DNA of 64,000 bases from Datisca glomerata (lineage: Eukaryota > Streptophyta > Magnoliopsida > Cucurbitales > Datiscaceae). The stretch covers positions 1,550,001 to 1,614,000 of the forward strand of contig QANY01002371.1 of NCBI GenBank assembly GCA_003255025.1, read 5' to 3'. The position numbers and the translations under genes are program-made. Numbering within the stretch: position 1 is the first letter of the stretch; the number at the start of each line of letters is the position of its first letter. Of this stretch, positions 44,457 through 55,479 are shown one piece after another. The notes under the pieces were generated by a model. That model did not search any database, was not told the origin of the DNA, and saw nothing but the letters and a program-made list of their open reading frames with translations.

Positions 44457-46880
44457 TCACTTCTTAGAATAACTCTGATGGTCGGGTCCAATGTCACGAG
44501 AACCTGTGTTTATATAAGGTCCTCGAAAAGTTGCCTGTGGTGGCAGTGGCTTTGATGGGTCAATAACCGGCTTCCCTGAAGACCTGGACTTACAATAACC
44601 TCATTACTTAAAATAGAGCATAAAATTCCGTATAACACATTCATTACTTACGCCATATAAAAGGGGAATGCCAATCCTGCAGACGCAAAAGCTAGCAAGC
44701 CAGCAGCTACCATAACATTGCGTGATCGGGCCATTGAGATTCCTAAAGAATGTCACTGTTAACAGTTAGAAAATGAAGTAATAAATAGTCGCTGCCAAAT
44801 TGAGTGAGAGTTATCACAACTTCAAAAATGCCAACCGAAAAGAGAGATTTGAGTAGTTAATGTGCTTGAAGAAAATGCTTTGAAACTTAGCCCAAATTAT
44901 CAACCAAAGAACCAATAATAAATAAATGATAAACACAAATAAATTTCCCAAGTTACTTTCATTATTTTCTAACCAATGAACCTGCCATTACAATTTACAA
45001 GCCAAAGGAAAATTTTCAGATGGTAATATAGATAGGCCTTGAATGGCCATATGCATTACAATGATGACATCTAATATACAACCAAGGAGGGGAGATTTTT
45101 CATGATTTCTTTTACTTTCATTCTTCATCAGAAAATAACAGCATTCTCAAAATACGCAAAAGCCATGGAAATGACAAGCCTATGAAGTATATTGAAAAAT
45201 GAAACTAAAGTTTTGTACAAAATCAGCATCACAACTCGATAACAGAACTCAATCAAAACCATTCAAGCATAGAGAGTATACCTGAAAAACTAGACACTGG
45301 GCTGTCAGTATCGTTAAAATCAACACTCCTATACAAATGAGAAATGACTAATAGGATGTATACTTCTAATCTAGGAAGCACAGACAAGGACACGGCACAC
45401 TGACACATAATTTTTTAAAAAATTACGCTATGTACAGATTTAGAGCCATTAATATAATGTATGCATGAGTTCATATATTAATTTTAGTTATGATGAAGAC
45501 TATTATGTAACATTTATTGGTTTCCCTTATGAATATTTCAATTGTATCGATTTCAAGTAAAACATCAATACCTTTAATTTATGATACAACCTACATTTGC
45601 TTGATTTGTTGTGATTTTAGTCTAAAGGATTTTCAAAATTAAAGATGAGTCATAAAACTTCTCGACAAATTTTTAGTGCTTGACATATGTTAGTAAGACA
45701 TGCTATAGCACATGTCATAAGATATCCGACACGTGTTGGACATTTTTTTTATAACCATGGATATCAAGGATTCGCCTCACCATTCTCATGGGACCCCGAC
45801 AGTTCAACCGGGAGACTTCCTAGTGGCCCCAGGAAACTGACGCTAGGGGGAATCAAACCTGGGACGAGCGTATGATCCATACATCACAGCATTCGCCCAT
45901 ACCACTAGGCCAACCCCTAGGGGTGGACACATGTTGGACATGTTAGACAATACACTCCAATTGTATGACACATATTTAGAGTGTCTGACACGTGTTAGAG
46001 AGTATCGGGTAAGGATTGGTGCCGACACGGACACGTTAGTCTTAGGAGGAGTGTCCGCTTCATAGCTTCTAATCATCTTTTCACAAGTAAAATTCCCTAC
46101 TTCTATTATGCCTACTAAGTTACATGCAAACACCTCAGTTTGTTGCCTACAGAAACAGCAAACTTAAATGCAAGTCAGAAGCATTTAGCTGGATTTTTCC
46201 AGTATATTTGGTCGATGTTGGAGTTCGGCTAAGATAAAGAACATGAAACAGACATTGACTCGTGGAGAAATAAGAGAAAATGGAATTTTGGAATAGTCTT
46301 AGAATAGTAGCTCAGCTTAATAGCTTATCTTACTTTACAAGCTAAAACGATTTTCCAGATTTTTATTCACACCCAATCGAAATGCCAAATCTACGAAAAA
46401 AGCAGTCGATCAAATATGAAAAATTTCAAGAAAAGCTCCACAGAACAATCTTCGACAGTAATTCCTGTCCAGGCAATCAACGAAGGTCGAAGACACAAAT
46501 ATACCATTTCTGGATTGATCATATCAATATTACGGAGAATGAAAGTGAAGTACAAAACAACGTAATACAGAGATAATCAAGCTTTATAAACAAGTGAAAG
46601 CTTGTCCATTTAGGAGCCTAATTGTGACAAAGGCGAGGAAATACCCAGTAAGCACGAAGCAGAAACCAAACCCTAATCTGAACTCAAATGATGGGAATTT
46701 GAGAGGAAAGGAAGTAAGTCAACTGAAACGCAGTCAGAGAGTGAATTGAAGTACCTGATTGTAAATTTCTGATCCCGAATTGTGGTTCGCTCGGAGATGC
46801 TGTGCGATTTACTACGGGCCAGAAGATGACACGGCGAGTTGAGACGCCACTGACTGTGAGTTCTGACTCGGACAGAAACA
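44457..46880 (-). CDS. Small conserved plant membrane protein (69 aa), two coding exons
   Basis: Coding exons 44,652-44,734 and 44,457-44,583 (minus) join in frame across a GT-AG intron to give 69 residues: MARSRNVMVAAGLLAFASAG, then LAFPFYMASSGKPVIDPSKP, a proline-rich middle, and a C-terminal segment with ATFRGPYINTGSRDIGPDH. Residues about 6-28 form one hydrophobic membrane segment after a short basic start. I recall a similar short protein in many plants but cannot name a function. A 5'-UTR exon probably ends at 46,755 (CAG/GTACTT) and is joined to 44,742 over a 2-kb intron, which contains a SINE. The short conserved product, clean splice sites and lack of stops support an active gene. 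The 5' end near 46,880 is approximate. Confidence 0.75.
45744..45925 (-). mobile_element. SINE with target-site duplication, in a 5'-UTR intron
   Basis: On the minus strand the element starts CCACCCCTAGGGGTTGGCC with a tRNA-like A box (TGGCCTAGTGG). It has a B box (GGTTTGATTCC) about 45 bp later and ends in a short A tract (seven to eight A). The flanks GACACGTGTTGGACAT (45,728-45,743) and GACACATGTTGGACAT (45,926-45,941) match at 15 of 16 positions, a typical target duplication for reverse-transcribed SINEs. Length is about 180 bp. Confidence 0.88.
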
Positions 46881-47309
46881 GTTGCTGTTGACATTTCTTA
46901 AAGGCAAACCACATGAAAAAAATCAAGCATTTTCCGAATATCAGCCAATTCCCACGTCATCCCAACCTTAATTTGGATTTTAGAAATTATAAAAGAAAGG
47001 AATTTAGAGATAGTGTAAAGGGAATGAGAAAGAAAGGCAAGGAAATTGATAAATTCCTAGGCTCCATATGATATTTCGTCTTTATTATTTGTTTAAACTA
47101 AAAAAAGATAAAATCCTCCACAGACATAATTCTCACTTCCTCAAAAAGAAAACATTGATCTTATTTATGTATTTTTTGCCTAATTTTCATGGCCACAGCA
47201 CATATCATATCTTCATTTATCAATAATAACAGTTTTATTTAGATTGGTTCTTGTTTATAGAGGTAAAACAAATTACGTAAAGAATTCAAAGCCACAATTG
47301 AAAAAGAAT
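46881..47309. other. Upstream region of the small membrane-protein gene, intergenic
   Basis: No gene is seen. It probably holds the promoter of the minus-strand gene ending at 46,880, but I see no clear TATA box at a defined distance. Confidence 0.4.
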
Positions 47310-47700
47310 TAAAGTGATATTGTTTTTTCACAATTTAATCACGAATTTTTATATCTGTGAATAACGTAATTCTAACATAGTTGAATTACAATCCCAACAG
47401 TTGAGATATTGTCTGACAATTCGAACTCACCCATTTGACATATCAAAGATCGCAAGCAGCTAAATCAAACTACGTATTCACCTCAGAATTTAGTTAATTA
47501 TCAAAATACTCTTAAAGTGTAAGAATTAGATTTAGAACTAGGTAAATAGTTTTTGTTCTAAACTAATTTGTTAAGGGTCTATTCAACATGTTCCATAATA
47601 CGTTTTGTTTAACCGTTTGAGTCATTTGTATTGAATGTTTATAAGAATGGAAATATGCGGTCTTAATTGAAAGGTAGAAATTAAATTTGTAGAAACAAAT
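47310..47700 (-). repeat. LTR fragment of the copia A family, 5' part, reverse orientation
   Basis: The reverse complement matches about 3,640-3,946 of the copia A LTR: GGAACATGTTGAATAG, AATTAGTTTAGAACAAA, ATCTTTGATATGTCAAA, GAGTTCGAATTGTC and ATTCGTGATTA...CAATATCAC. Homology fades at both ends. It lies in the same orientation as the 3' LTR part at 40,150-41,276. Confidence 0.75.
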
Positions 47701-48244
47701 TATGCAGGGCGTGACTACAAAACATTGCATGTTTTGGATTTTAGCATAATTTTATCTATATCTATAATTTTGAATGAGTTTTGTTTGTTAAAGTAGACTC
47801 CTACACTATTCATTTTTATAGAAATAGGCACTTACACTAACTTTTGCTTACCCTGACCCTTGACTCATTTTTTCTTCACTTTTCACTTATTCACTTTTTC
47901 CCCCATTATCATTCTTACAAGCTGTCCAATCAAATGACATGGTCTACTCAAAACACTCAAAACCTCCTTACCCACCCCATCCCATTTATCCTTCTTCGTT
48001 TTTCATTTTTTCTACTTCTTCTTCATTTTCTTCTTCGTTTTTATCTTCGTCTTCTTGCTTCTTCCTGCAACAACAAAGGACTGCTAGTTCCTCTCTCTGA
48101 TACATGTATAAGTTTTATTTTCTTCTTTCTGACAATATTCACTTGTCTTCTTCATTCTTTCATGGGTTTTTCACTTTCATGAGTTTTCTGGAAATATTTA
48201 TTTGCTTTATTTTTTCTGGAACGTTGTTTGAAGTTCATTTATTG

Positions 48245-48745
48245 TACATGATCACTACAAATGATGGTGTAGTGTAAAATAAGGTCTACACGAGTATTAT
48301 ACGAGCCTCATGTAGTCATCATATAGACTACACGCTGGGTACATGAGCCCTGTGTAGACCTCGTGTACACTACAATATCATCGTGTGGTGCATCAGGAAC
48401 TTCTTCAGCAATTTACTAGCATCGTATAGCATCTATTACACTAATCGAGGACTACACGATCGTCGTGTAGTGTCATCATGTAGTGTCATCGTGTAGTGTA
48501 TATGATGACCACATGATGATAGTGTACTCCTCGTATATACTACACGATCATTGCGTAGTCCTTGTGTAGTCTACACGATGGAACTACACAAGCATCATTT
48601 ATTCATCATGTAGGGCTTGTTACAGTACAAAGTGGTATTCCACGATCATCGTGTAGTGTACACTACACGATGTTCATGAAGGCCTCGTGTACACTGCATG
48701 ATGCCCGTGAAAGCATCGTGTACACTACACGATGACTACACAATG
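48245..48745. repeat. CTACACGA-type repeat cluster, MULE copy 2, 5' end
   Basis: Dense degenerate units including CGTGTAGTCTACACGATG and GTACACTACACGATGTTCATG in both orientations. They run up to the truncated transposase. Confidence 0.9.
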
Positions 48746-48764
48746 TCATTAGTGTTAACGCAAC

Positions 48765-49875
48765 CTCCTTAAAAGCTAAATACAAAGGGGTATATTTGTT
48801 GCAACAACAACGGATGAGAACAACCAAGCATATCCCATTGTATTTGGAATTGCAGATTCAGAAAATAATGATCCATGAGAATGATTCTTCCGTAAACTTC
48901 ATGATGTAATCGGTGATATGAAATACTTGGTATTTATATCCGACAGGCATGCACCTATACTAAATGCTGGACATGTTGTCTTTCCCAATGCGCTTCATGG
49001 AGCTTGCATCTTTCATATGAGCCAAAATATCAAATCAATTTATAAAAAGGAAGATGCAGTCACATTATTTTTGAAAGTAGCAAAGGTATACCATCAATCA
49101 TAATTTTACGGACTGATGATTCATTTTACATATGCATTTCTAGGTATTTCACAATACGTGTCAGTGGGGGTAGTTGAGAAGTGGGCACGTTCCCATTTTG
49201 ATGGAGGGCGATACAATATAATGACTACAAACAACACAAAATGTTTGGATGGAGTTTTGAAGGATGCTAGAAAGCTTCTCATTACATGCCTTATAGAACA
49301 TATCCATGACATGTTAAAATGGTGGTTCTATGAACGAAAGATAACTGCCTATCAAATCACCTCGCAGATGACAGATTGTGTTTAGATTGAGCTTATCAAG
49401 ATGCATCTTGCATCACGTACACTATCATTGTTTCCTTCCGACATCCATGAGTTCGTGTTGCGGGTGGGGGTAGGGAAGCAGTGGCAAACTTCCATCTTAA
49501 GACTTGTACGTGTAGAGAATTTGATCTTGATCAAATTCCATGCATGCATGCATTGACTGCATGTCGACAATATAATATTTTTGCATATAGTATGTGTTCG
49601 AGGTTGTACAAAAATGAGGTTCTAATTGCTCCGTATGTGGAACCAATAAATCCTCTTGGGGATCAAGCAGATTGGGTCATCAGCTAGGAGATTCATGAAA
49701 AAGTGGTATTTGCCAGCTATAATGAGGCGGAAAAGTGGAAGACTTAGGGCATAGATAATTCCATCTAGAGGTGAGGAAGTAGTGAGAATGAAGTGAAAAC
49801 GTTGTGGGCAAATTGGCCACAACCGACAAATGTGCATAAATCTAATTTCTTTTATCTCAACGGGATGACCAAGCC
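48765..49875 (+). pseudogene. MURA-type transposase, truncated (copy 2)
   Basis: The frame starts at the block equal to LKAKYKG just after the first catalytic Asp, which is missing. It contains LVFISDRHAPI (second Asp intact, unlike copy 1) and VVFPNALHGACIFHMSQN, then IYKKEDAVTLF. The following region has VVEKWARSHFDGGRYNIMT and CLDGVLKDARKL. The SWIM finger is complete, CTC...EFDLDQIPCMH (about 49,505-49,555), and the C-terminal region ends in LNGMTKPLK. Stops and frame shifts interrupt it in several places. Confidence 0.9.
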
Positions 49876-49984
49876 ACTTAAACATAAACAATGACCTTTA
49901 TAGTCTTAAATTAAATATTGATATATAAATATACTTGTGTTTGTTATTTTATAATGTTATAAAGTTTAATTAACCTGCCCGAAT

Positions 49985-50350
49985 CCTACACGAGAACTTC
50001 ACGGGATTCGTGTAGGATTTATGTAGGCTACACAGTGACTTCACATGCATCGTGTAAACTACACGAGAACTTCACAGGATTTGTGTAGTCATCGTGTAGA
50101 CTACACTAGAACTTCACGGGCATCGTGTAGACTACATGAAAACTTCATGGGTTTCGTGTAGGATTTGTGTAGGCTACACGATGACTTCACGAGCATGGCA
50201 TATACTACACGAGAACTTCACGAGTTTCGTATAGAATTTATGTAGTCTACGCGATGACTTCACGGGCATCGTGTAGACTACACGAGAACTTCATGGGATT
50301 CATGTAGTCATCGTGTAGACTACAGAACTTCATGGGAATCATGTCAAATT
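49985..50350. repeat. Tandem ACGAGAACTTCACGGG repeats between the convergent MULE genes (copy 2)
   Basis: About eight units of roughly 40-50 bp, of the type GTGTAGACTACACGAGAACTTCACGGGATTC. They occupy the same place as 19,505-19,670 in copy 1 but are expanded. Confidence 0.9.
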
Positions 50351-50904
50351 TAGGCATGCTAATAAAACTTTATGATATTATTAAATAACAAATACAAATA
50401 TATTTCTATCCATAATTCATAATTTAATAAAATAAAAATCCATAAAATATATCCATATTATTTCGGTACAACATTGCCACGTGCAAATAATTCAATTGTA
50501 ATTCGTTTTCGATATTTTGACATTTGTTGTTGAGTTATTTCTAGGAGGTTCTTCACATGTAAGGGCTTCAACAAACTTAAGGGTAAATTCCCCATAATCG
50601 AACCTACAAAACACATGAAATGCAAAAACACAATTAAATAAAACGGGCTTCATCCTCAGAAGATACATCACTATATGCTTGAAAAGGTTTGAAGTCCGTT
50701 TCGGCAACGATATTCTCATAAGCTTTTTTCCTTCGCTGCCTTTTCTTTTCAATATTTGTAGTTTCCCAATTAGGTGACTCTAGGATCTGAGATCTTTTTA
50801 TCTTCCTCTTACCAAGTTCACCAAGGCAGACAAGCTCTTCTTCTTCTCCATCGCAGGACTGCTCTGTTGATCAAACATAATCCATCAATGCAGATATTAT
50901 CGAT

Positions 50905-51375
50905 GCAACATTTTGTTCTTCTTCTTGCTTCTTCTTGTTCTTCTTCTTGCTTCTTCTTGTTCTTCTTCTTGCTTCTTCTTGTTCTTCTTCTTGCTTCTTC
51001 TTCTTCTTCTTCTTGTTCTTCTTGTTCTTCTTGTTCTTCTTCTTGTTCTTCTTGTTCTTCTTGTTCTTCTTCTTGTTCTTCTTGTTCTTCTTCTTGTTCT
51101 TGTTCTTGTTCTTCTTCTGTTTTTTCACCTTTTTTTTTCTTTTCCATTTCCTTTTCTATTTCTTTTTTCCCTTCTGTTTTTCTTCATCTTCCTTCTTTTC
51201 ACCTTCCTTCTATTCGACCTTCTCTTCGTCCATTTCTTCCTTCTGTTGCTTCTCTTCTTCCTTCCATTCCTTATCTTCTTCTTCTTCCTTCTCTACCATC
51301 TCCTCTTCTTCTTCCTTCTCTACCATATCTTCTTCTTTTCATCATTCTCTCGTCTTTTATCTTTTTCACTTCATT
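50905..51375 (-). repeat. (TTCTTCTTG)n-type tract coding for the acidic linker, copy 2
   Basis: On the plus strand the motif TTCTTCTTGCTTCTTCTTG and its shorter form TTCTTGTTC are tandemly repeated at about 50,918-51,120. Minus-strand translation gives (K)KNKK / EEQEE-type repeats. Long plus-strand frames here are artefacts. Confidence 0.88.
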
Positions 51376-51784
51376 CTCAATCTCCATATCCTCCCTGTCG
51401 CTAGCCATCATCGTGACAGATCGAGGACATAATGAGTAATCATCGAGCCTTGATTTTTACTAGATGATCCATCAAAATTTTAATTTGGGAAATTGCAAAG
51501 GAAATGTATGATTGCATGGACAAAATCTTCTTATCCATTGAAGTGATCTTTTGTTCCATTCCAATCAGACATTTCCTCAACCAATCTTCATGACCACTGA
51601 ACATCTTGGACACAACCTTCTTCTCCTCTATTTTTTCAATGGCCTCTTCGGACCTCCTCCTCTTCTTCACCTCCTTTTCCTTTTCAATGGCCTCCTCCTC
51701 CTCATTAGCTGATCTTCTACTGAAAAAGGTGATGGAAGAGGCTTCAACTAAAAAACATGTAATATTAAGCAGACAAAATAGAAA

Positions 51785-52018
51785 ATGTGACTACACGATG
51801 GTTACACAGACCTCGTGTAGACTACACGATGGTTATAGGGACCTTGTGTAGTCATCATGTAGACTACACGATGGTCATAGAGACCTTGTGTAGTCATCGT
51901 GTAAACTACAGGAGATCAATGTAAACTACAAGATGACTACACGGGATCAGTGTAAACATCGTGTAGACTACACGAAGTTCGTGTAACCATCGTTTAGACT
52001 ACACGAGGTCCGTGTTCA
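51785..52018. repeat. CTACACGA-type repeats between linker and DUF1985 exons (copy 2)
   Basis: About six units of GACTACACGATGGTTACACAGACCTCGTG-type sequence, each 35-45 bp. Same position as 22,305-22,590 in copy 1. Confidence 0.9.
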
Positions 52019-53187
52019 AGAAGAAGAAGGGTAATACTTGATTTTGAACATACATTCTCTCCAACTATTGATCTCCAGAAGCTTTTTCCTTCTTCCTTCT
52101 CAGTATGGACCAATGAAAGAACTATCAACTAAAAATGCAAGAAATAGAAATCAGTATATGTGAAAATAATATAAATTAACTTGTCAACATAATTCACCAA
52201 AGTACATTCTCCTTCGAAAAAAATTCTTTTTGAATATTCTCATCCGGTACTATCGTGGTCGGACACCACTTGAGAATCCTTGGCACCTTGATCGAAACCT
52301 GGTTACCATACAAACTACCAACCAAGGAGATAGTTTCAAATACCCCTGCCTATTTAAATAAAATAGAGTAATTCAGTATTCAACACATAAATAATTCAAT
52401 ACATCACTACATAGAATTAAATAAATTATACCTGGAAGGTAAATGGGCATCCATTTAGTGAATACTCATGAACAACAGCGACGGATTTTTGTGTTTTTTT
52501 TTGTATTTTTTTATCTTTAAGATTATCAAAACAACTTTTATATTCTTCATAGCTAATAATGATTTCATTGTTTCGGAGAACGAAAGCTCTCCCCACAAAT
52601 ATTTGTTGAACGCTTCTTGGTCATGAACCAAAACCAACCATCTCTTCTCAATTAGGGTACGGTTCTCCTTCCCTAATACAAAATGTTCTAGTAAATAAAT
52701 CAGAGCCATCTTGACCCCATCATAATCTGACTTATATTCAACGTTTTTAAGCTTTGGGAAAGTACATATCAGAGAGTCTATTTGGGCACATTACTTCTTC
52801 TCATCCCGGGATTCATCGATCGTTAGTCTGGTCATCAACGAGAAATCCTTCTTGGAGAAGCATAGTGGTCCCTTATTGACAGGAAACCAGATTTCCTCTT
52901 CGGATGGAGTGCCGTTGACATATTCGGCATCCCTGACCAGCAACTGATGGCAGACAATTGCTGCAAATTTCAAGGCTGGGAGATCAAGGAGATGACCAAA
53001 ACATGTCTCCATAAATAGGGAGAGTTGAGGAGCTGTCAGCTTGGTCTTGATAACCTCTATACAATGGGTATTACACTTTGCATTGACCCTTACTTTTGGA
53101 ATTATGTTAACGTCATGGACTTATCTTAGTTGCATCTTTGATGAAGTCATAACCTGTAGAATATTCAAGGTAAACATAAGATCATGA

Positions 53188-53342
53188 AATGTGCACGATG
53201 CTCGTGTAGTCATCGTGTAGACTAGACGGGGTGTACACGATGCTCGTGTAGTTATCGTGTAGACTACACGATGTGTACATGAGGAATCTATCAGGATCGT
53301 GTACCCCCCGTGTTGTCTACACAAAGATTACACGAACATCAT
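53188..53342. repeat. CTACACGA-type terminal repeats of MULE copy 2
   Basis: The units GCACGATGCTCGTGTAGTCATCGTGTAGACTAG and following mark the right end of the element. Confidence 0.88.
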
Positions 53343-53745
53343 ACTTTGAAATTAGACTGTAAATATCCATAAAAAATGAATTTTGAGATTTATTTAGGTC
53401 AACAACTATTTTTTCGTTAGAAATTCATAAAATTAAATACTATGTAAATATATGTTATTTGGATATAAAAATTCATATAAATGAATTAACACAAATATTT
53501 TTGAATCAAAATAATCATTTTCTATATTATTCAAGTAGAAATGTTAGTACAAGGTTTCACCAATATTATAAACAAACTAATGTATTTGACATCACTACTA
53601 CTCTACTTTTATGTTAGATTTATAATAATTTTCAAAGATCATGTAATTATTTGAATATGAATATTAATTTCAAAATCTACGTTTATTTTAAACTGCTTAC
53701 AACGTGCAATCACATACTTTTGACTTGTCTATATATCTATCTATA

Positions 53746-55010
53746 TCTATAGTATATATAAATAAGGCTATGAGGTAGAAACATCTTTGGACATCATTTA
53801 CCCTTACTATTTCATATAATTCTTTAATTATCCTTCTTAAATATTAAGATTAAAATATTAATAATTTTAAATTAAGTTAAAAGATTTATGAAAAACTTAA
53901 ATTTAAATGGATTATTAAAATAATAAGATAGAATATATTTATATTTATTACATGAAAAATTATTAAACAACAGTGATATTTTCCATATAGTAAGAAATAT
54001 ATTATTTTAATTATATAAAAATAACTCAACTATTAATTAAATATATACATTAGTATTTTATTATTTTCATTTATTACCATGTGATTATTTTTACACTTTG
54101 AAGTGCAATTTGTAATTGATCTAATTGTAATTTCATATTTTATTTTGTTTAAACTTTTATTATGTTGCCTCCTTCATTACTCAATCCAGTTAAGTTTCAT
54201 TTACTTCTTCTCATGTCCAAGCCACTCCGAATTAATATTTTGAAACTCTAATAATCTCTTCACAATCATATTCAATCACCATTCCACACTGTAAAAAAAT
54301 TACAATTCCACTAACATTTAAAGTCCCATTTACTTCTCCATTAACAAGCTCTTCCAAATTGGATGGTTAAAGTTAAATAGATTTTCACTTTTTCTCTTAA
54401 TATTTTGATTATAATTTTTCTGTTTTGCTTCTTTATCTTGGCTAAGAAAAGAGAAGATGCAAAAATATTCTCCACTACTGCCACTCAAATGAACTACGAT
54501 TCGAGGTATAATTCTTTTAGTATTTCTTACTCATCACCCAATTTTACTGTGGTTGAGTTGATGTTTTTCATTTAGTTTACCCATTATAATTTGTTTGATA
54601 GTATTAATTATTCAATCTTAACTTTTAATTATTTATTCATGATATTATTCTTAGTGATGAATTTTCCTGCTCATTTATTCTCAACCAATGGAGGATATGT
54701 TATTTAATAGATTTTCTTAAAATTCTTTAGTAAAAGTATTTTTAGTACGTAGATTTATCATTAATAGATATTATAGAATAAAACTAAGTTATTTTCTTTC
54801 CATAAATTTAATTACCAGTTCTTATTACTCAAAATTACATTGTTAGAGAGAATCTTCTCAACCTTAAAAAAGAGTTAACAATAAAGTCATAGTATATTAT
54901 TTAAAGACATCTAGAAATATTTTTAAGTTATTATGGTACTATGTTATTTTAAGTAAATAAGTTTTAAAATTGTATTTTGTAGGCTATGCATAGCACCGTT
55001 AGATAGCTAG
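53746..55010 (+). mobile_element. Nonautonomous Helitron
   Basis: The left end TCTATAGTATATATAAATAAGG has the 5' TC and the usual TCTATACTATATTAAAA-like start of plant Helitrons. The right end has the palindrome GCTATGCATAGC followed by an AT-rich gap and CTAG, then T as the first flanking base (55,011), fitting insertion between A and T. No Rep/helicase is encoded. Boundaries are based on end motifs only. Length 1,265 bp. Confidence 0.7.
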
Positions 55011-55200
55011 TACTATATTAAAAAAGGCTTAAATGAGAGAAGTTTTTGATTTTTCTATTTATACTTTAAGCCCCTTTAAAATATCATATAAATTAGGCAT
55101 TTCACCTATTTTTTCGTTTACTTTATATAATATATTCTGCAAGTACTTTGTAAATTACATATCTTTACAATATTGTGTAATTAGAAGCGTGAATGTCTGT
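55011..55200 (+). mobile_element. Second Helitron 5' end, joined directly to the first
   Basis: TACTATATTAAAAAAGGCTTAAATGAGAG closely matches the left end of the 58,395 element (TCTACTATATTAAAAGAGGC). It starts exactly where the previous Helitron ends. No 3' end could be found, so only the start is reported. Confidence 0.55.
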
Positions 55201-55479
55201 AAAGATTAAATTCAAGATTTTTTATATACAAATTTTTACTTATTAATCAAAGAGAAATTGTTTCACGATTGACAAGCGGAAACATAATTTTTTTATCAGT
55301 GCATTTTCAAAGATTTTATCTTTCCTTTTCTAAATGAAAAAGTGCAGGAAAATAAGAGATGAACAAACGAAGAAAGGTAAACAATGACTCACAGAGTAAT
55401 TCCGCAATGGGAATGCCCAATCACTTCCTCAATGTATCAATTTGAAGTTGCTCACAAAATAGATCAAAAAATCAAAAGG

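Larger units (their letters stand above)
50450..53170 (-). pseudogene. DUF1985 / Ulp1-like C48 peptidase gene, copy 2, C48 domain mostly deleted
   Basis: Minus strand, in order: DUF1985 with METCFGHLLDLPALKF and EEEIWFPVNKGPLCFSKKDF (53,012-52,791), then MALIYLLEHFVLGKENRTLI and DQEAFNKYLWGELSFSETMK (52,709-52,580). A Lys/Glu-rich linker (51,680-50,870) follows. Only the last part of C48 remains (50,610-50,470), FDYGEFTLKFVEALTCEEPP, in which the catalytic Cys of the DCG motif is Tyr. The portion with the catalytic His (present in copy 1) is deleted at about 50,640. Not functional. Confidence 0.88.
47792..53345 (+). mobile_element. MULE copy 2, internally deleted
   Basis: This aligns in order with MULE copy 1: CT-rich 5' region (47,860-48,240), repeat cluster (48,245-48,745), transposase (48,765-49,870), repeat cluster (49,985-50,350), and a minus-strand DUF1985/C48 gene (53,170-50,450) with internal repeats, then terminal repeats to about 53,345. 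It lacks the region equal to copy 1 16,830-18,355 (transposase N-terminus, DNA-binding region, first intron) and 20,000-21,070 (most of the C48 domain). It is therefore nonautonomous. Confidence 0.88.

Noticed and set aside
50774..51439. The longest open frames of the window (about 160-220 codons, Ser/Cys or Phe/Leu-rich)
   Set aside because: They come from the TTCTTCTTG repeat tract in several frames at once and carry no domain.
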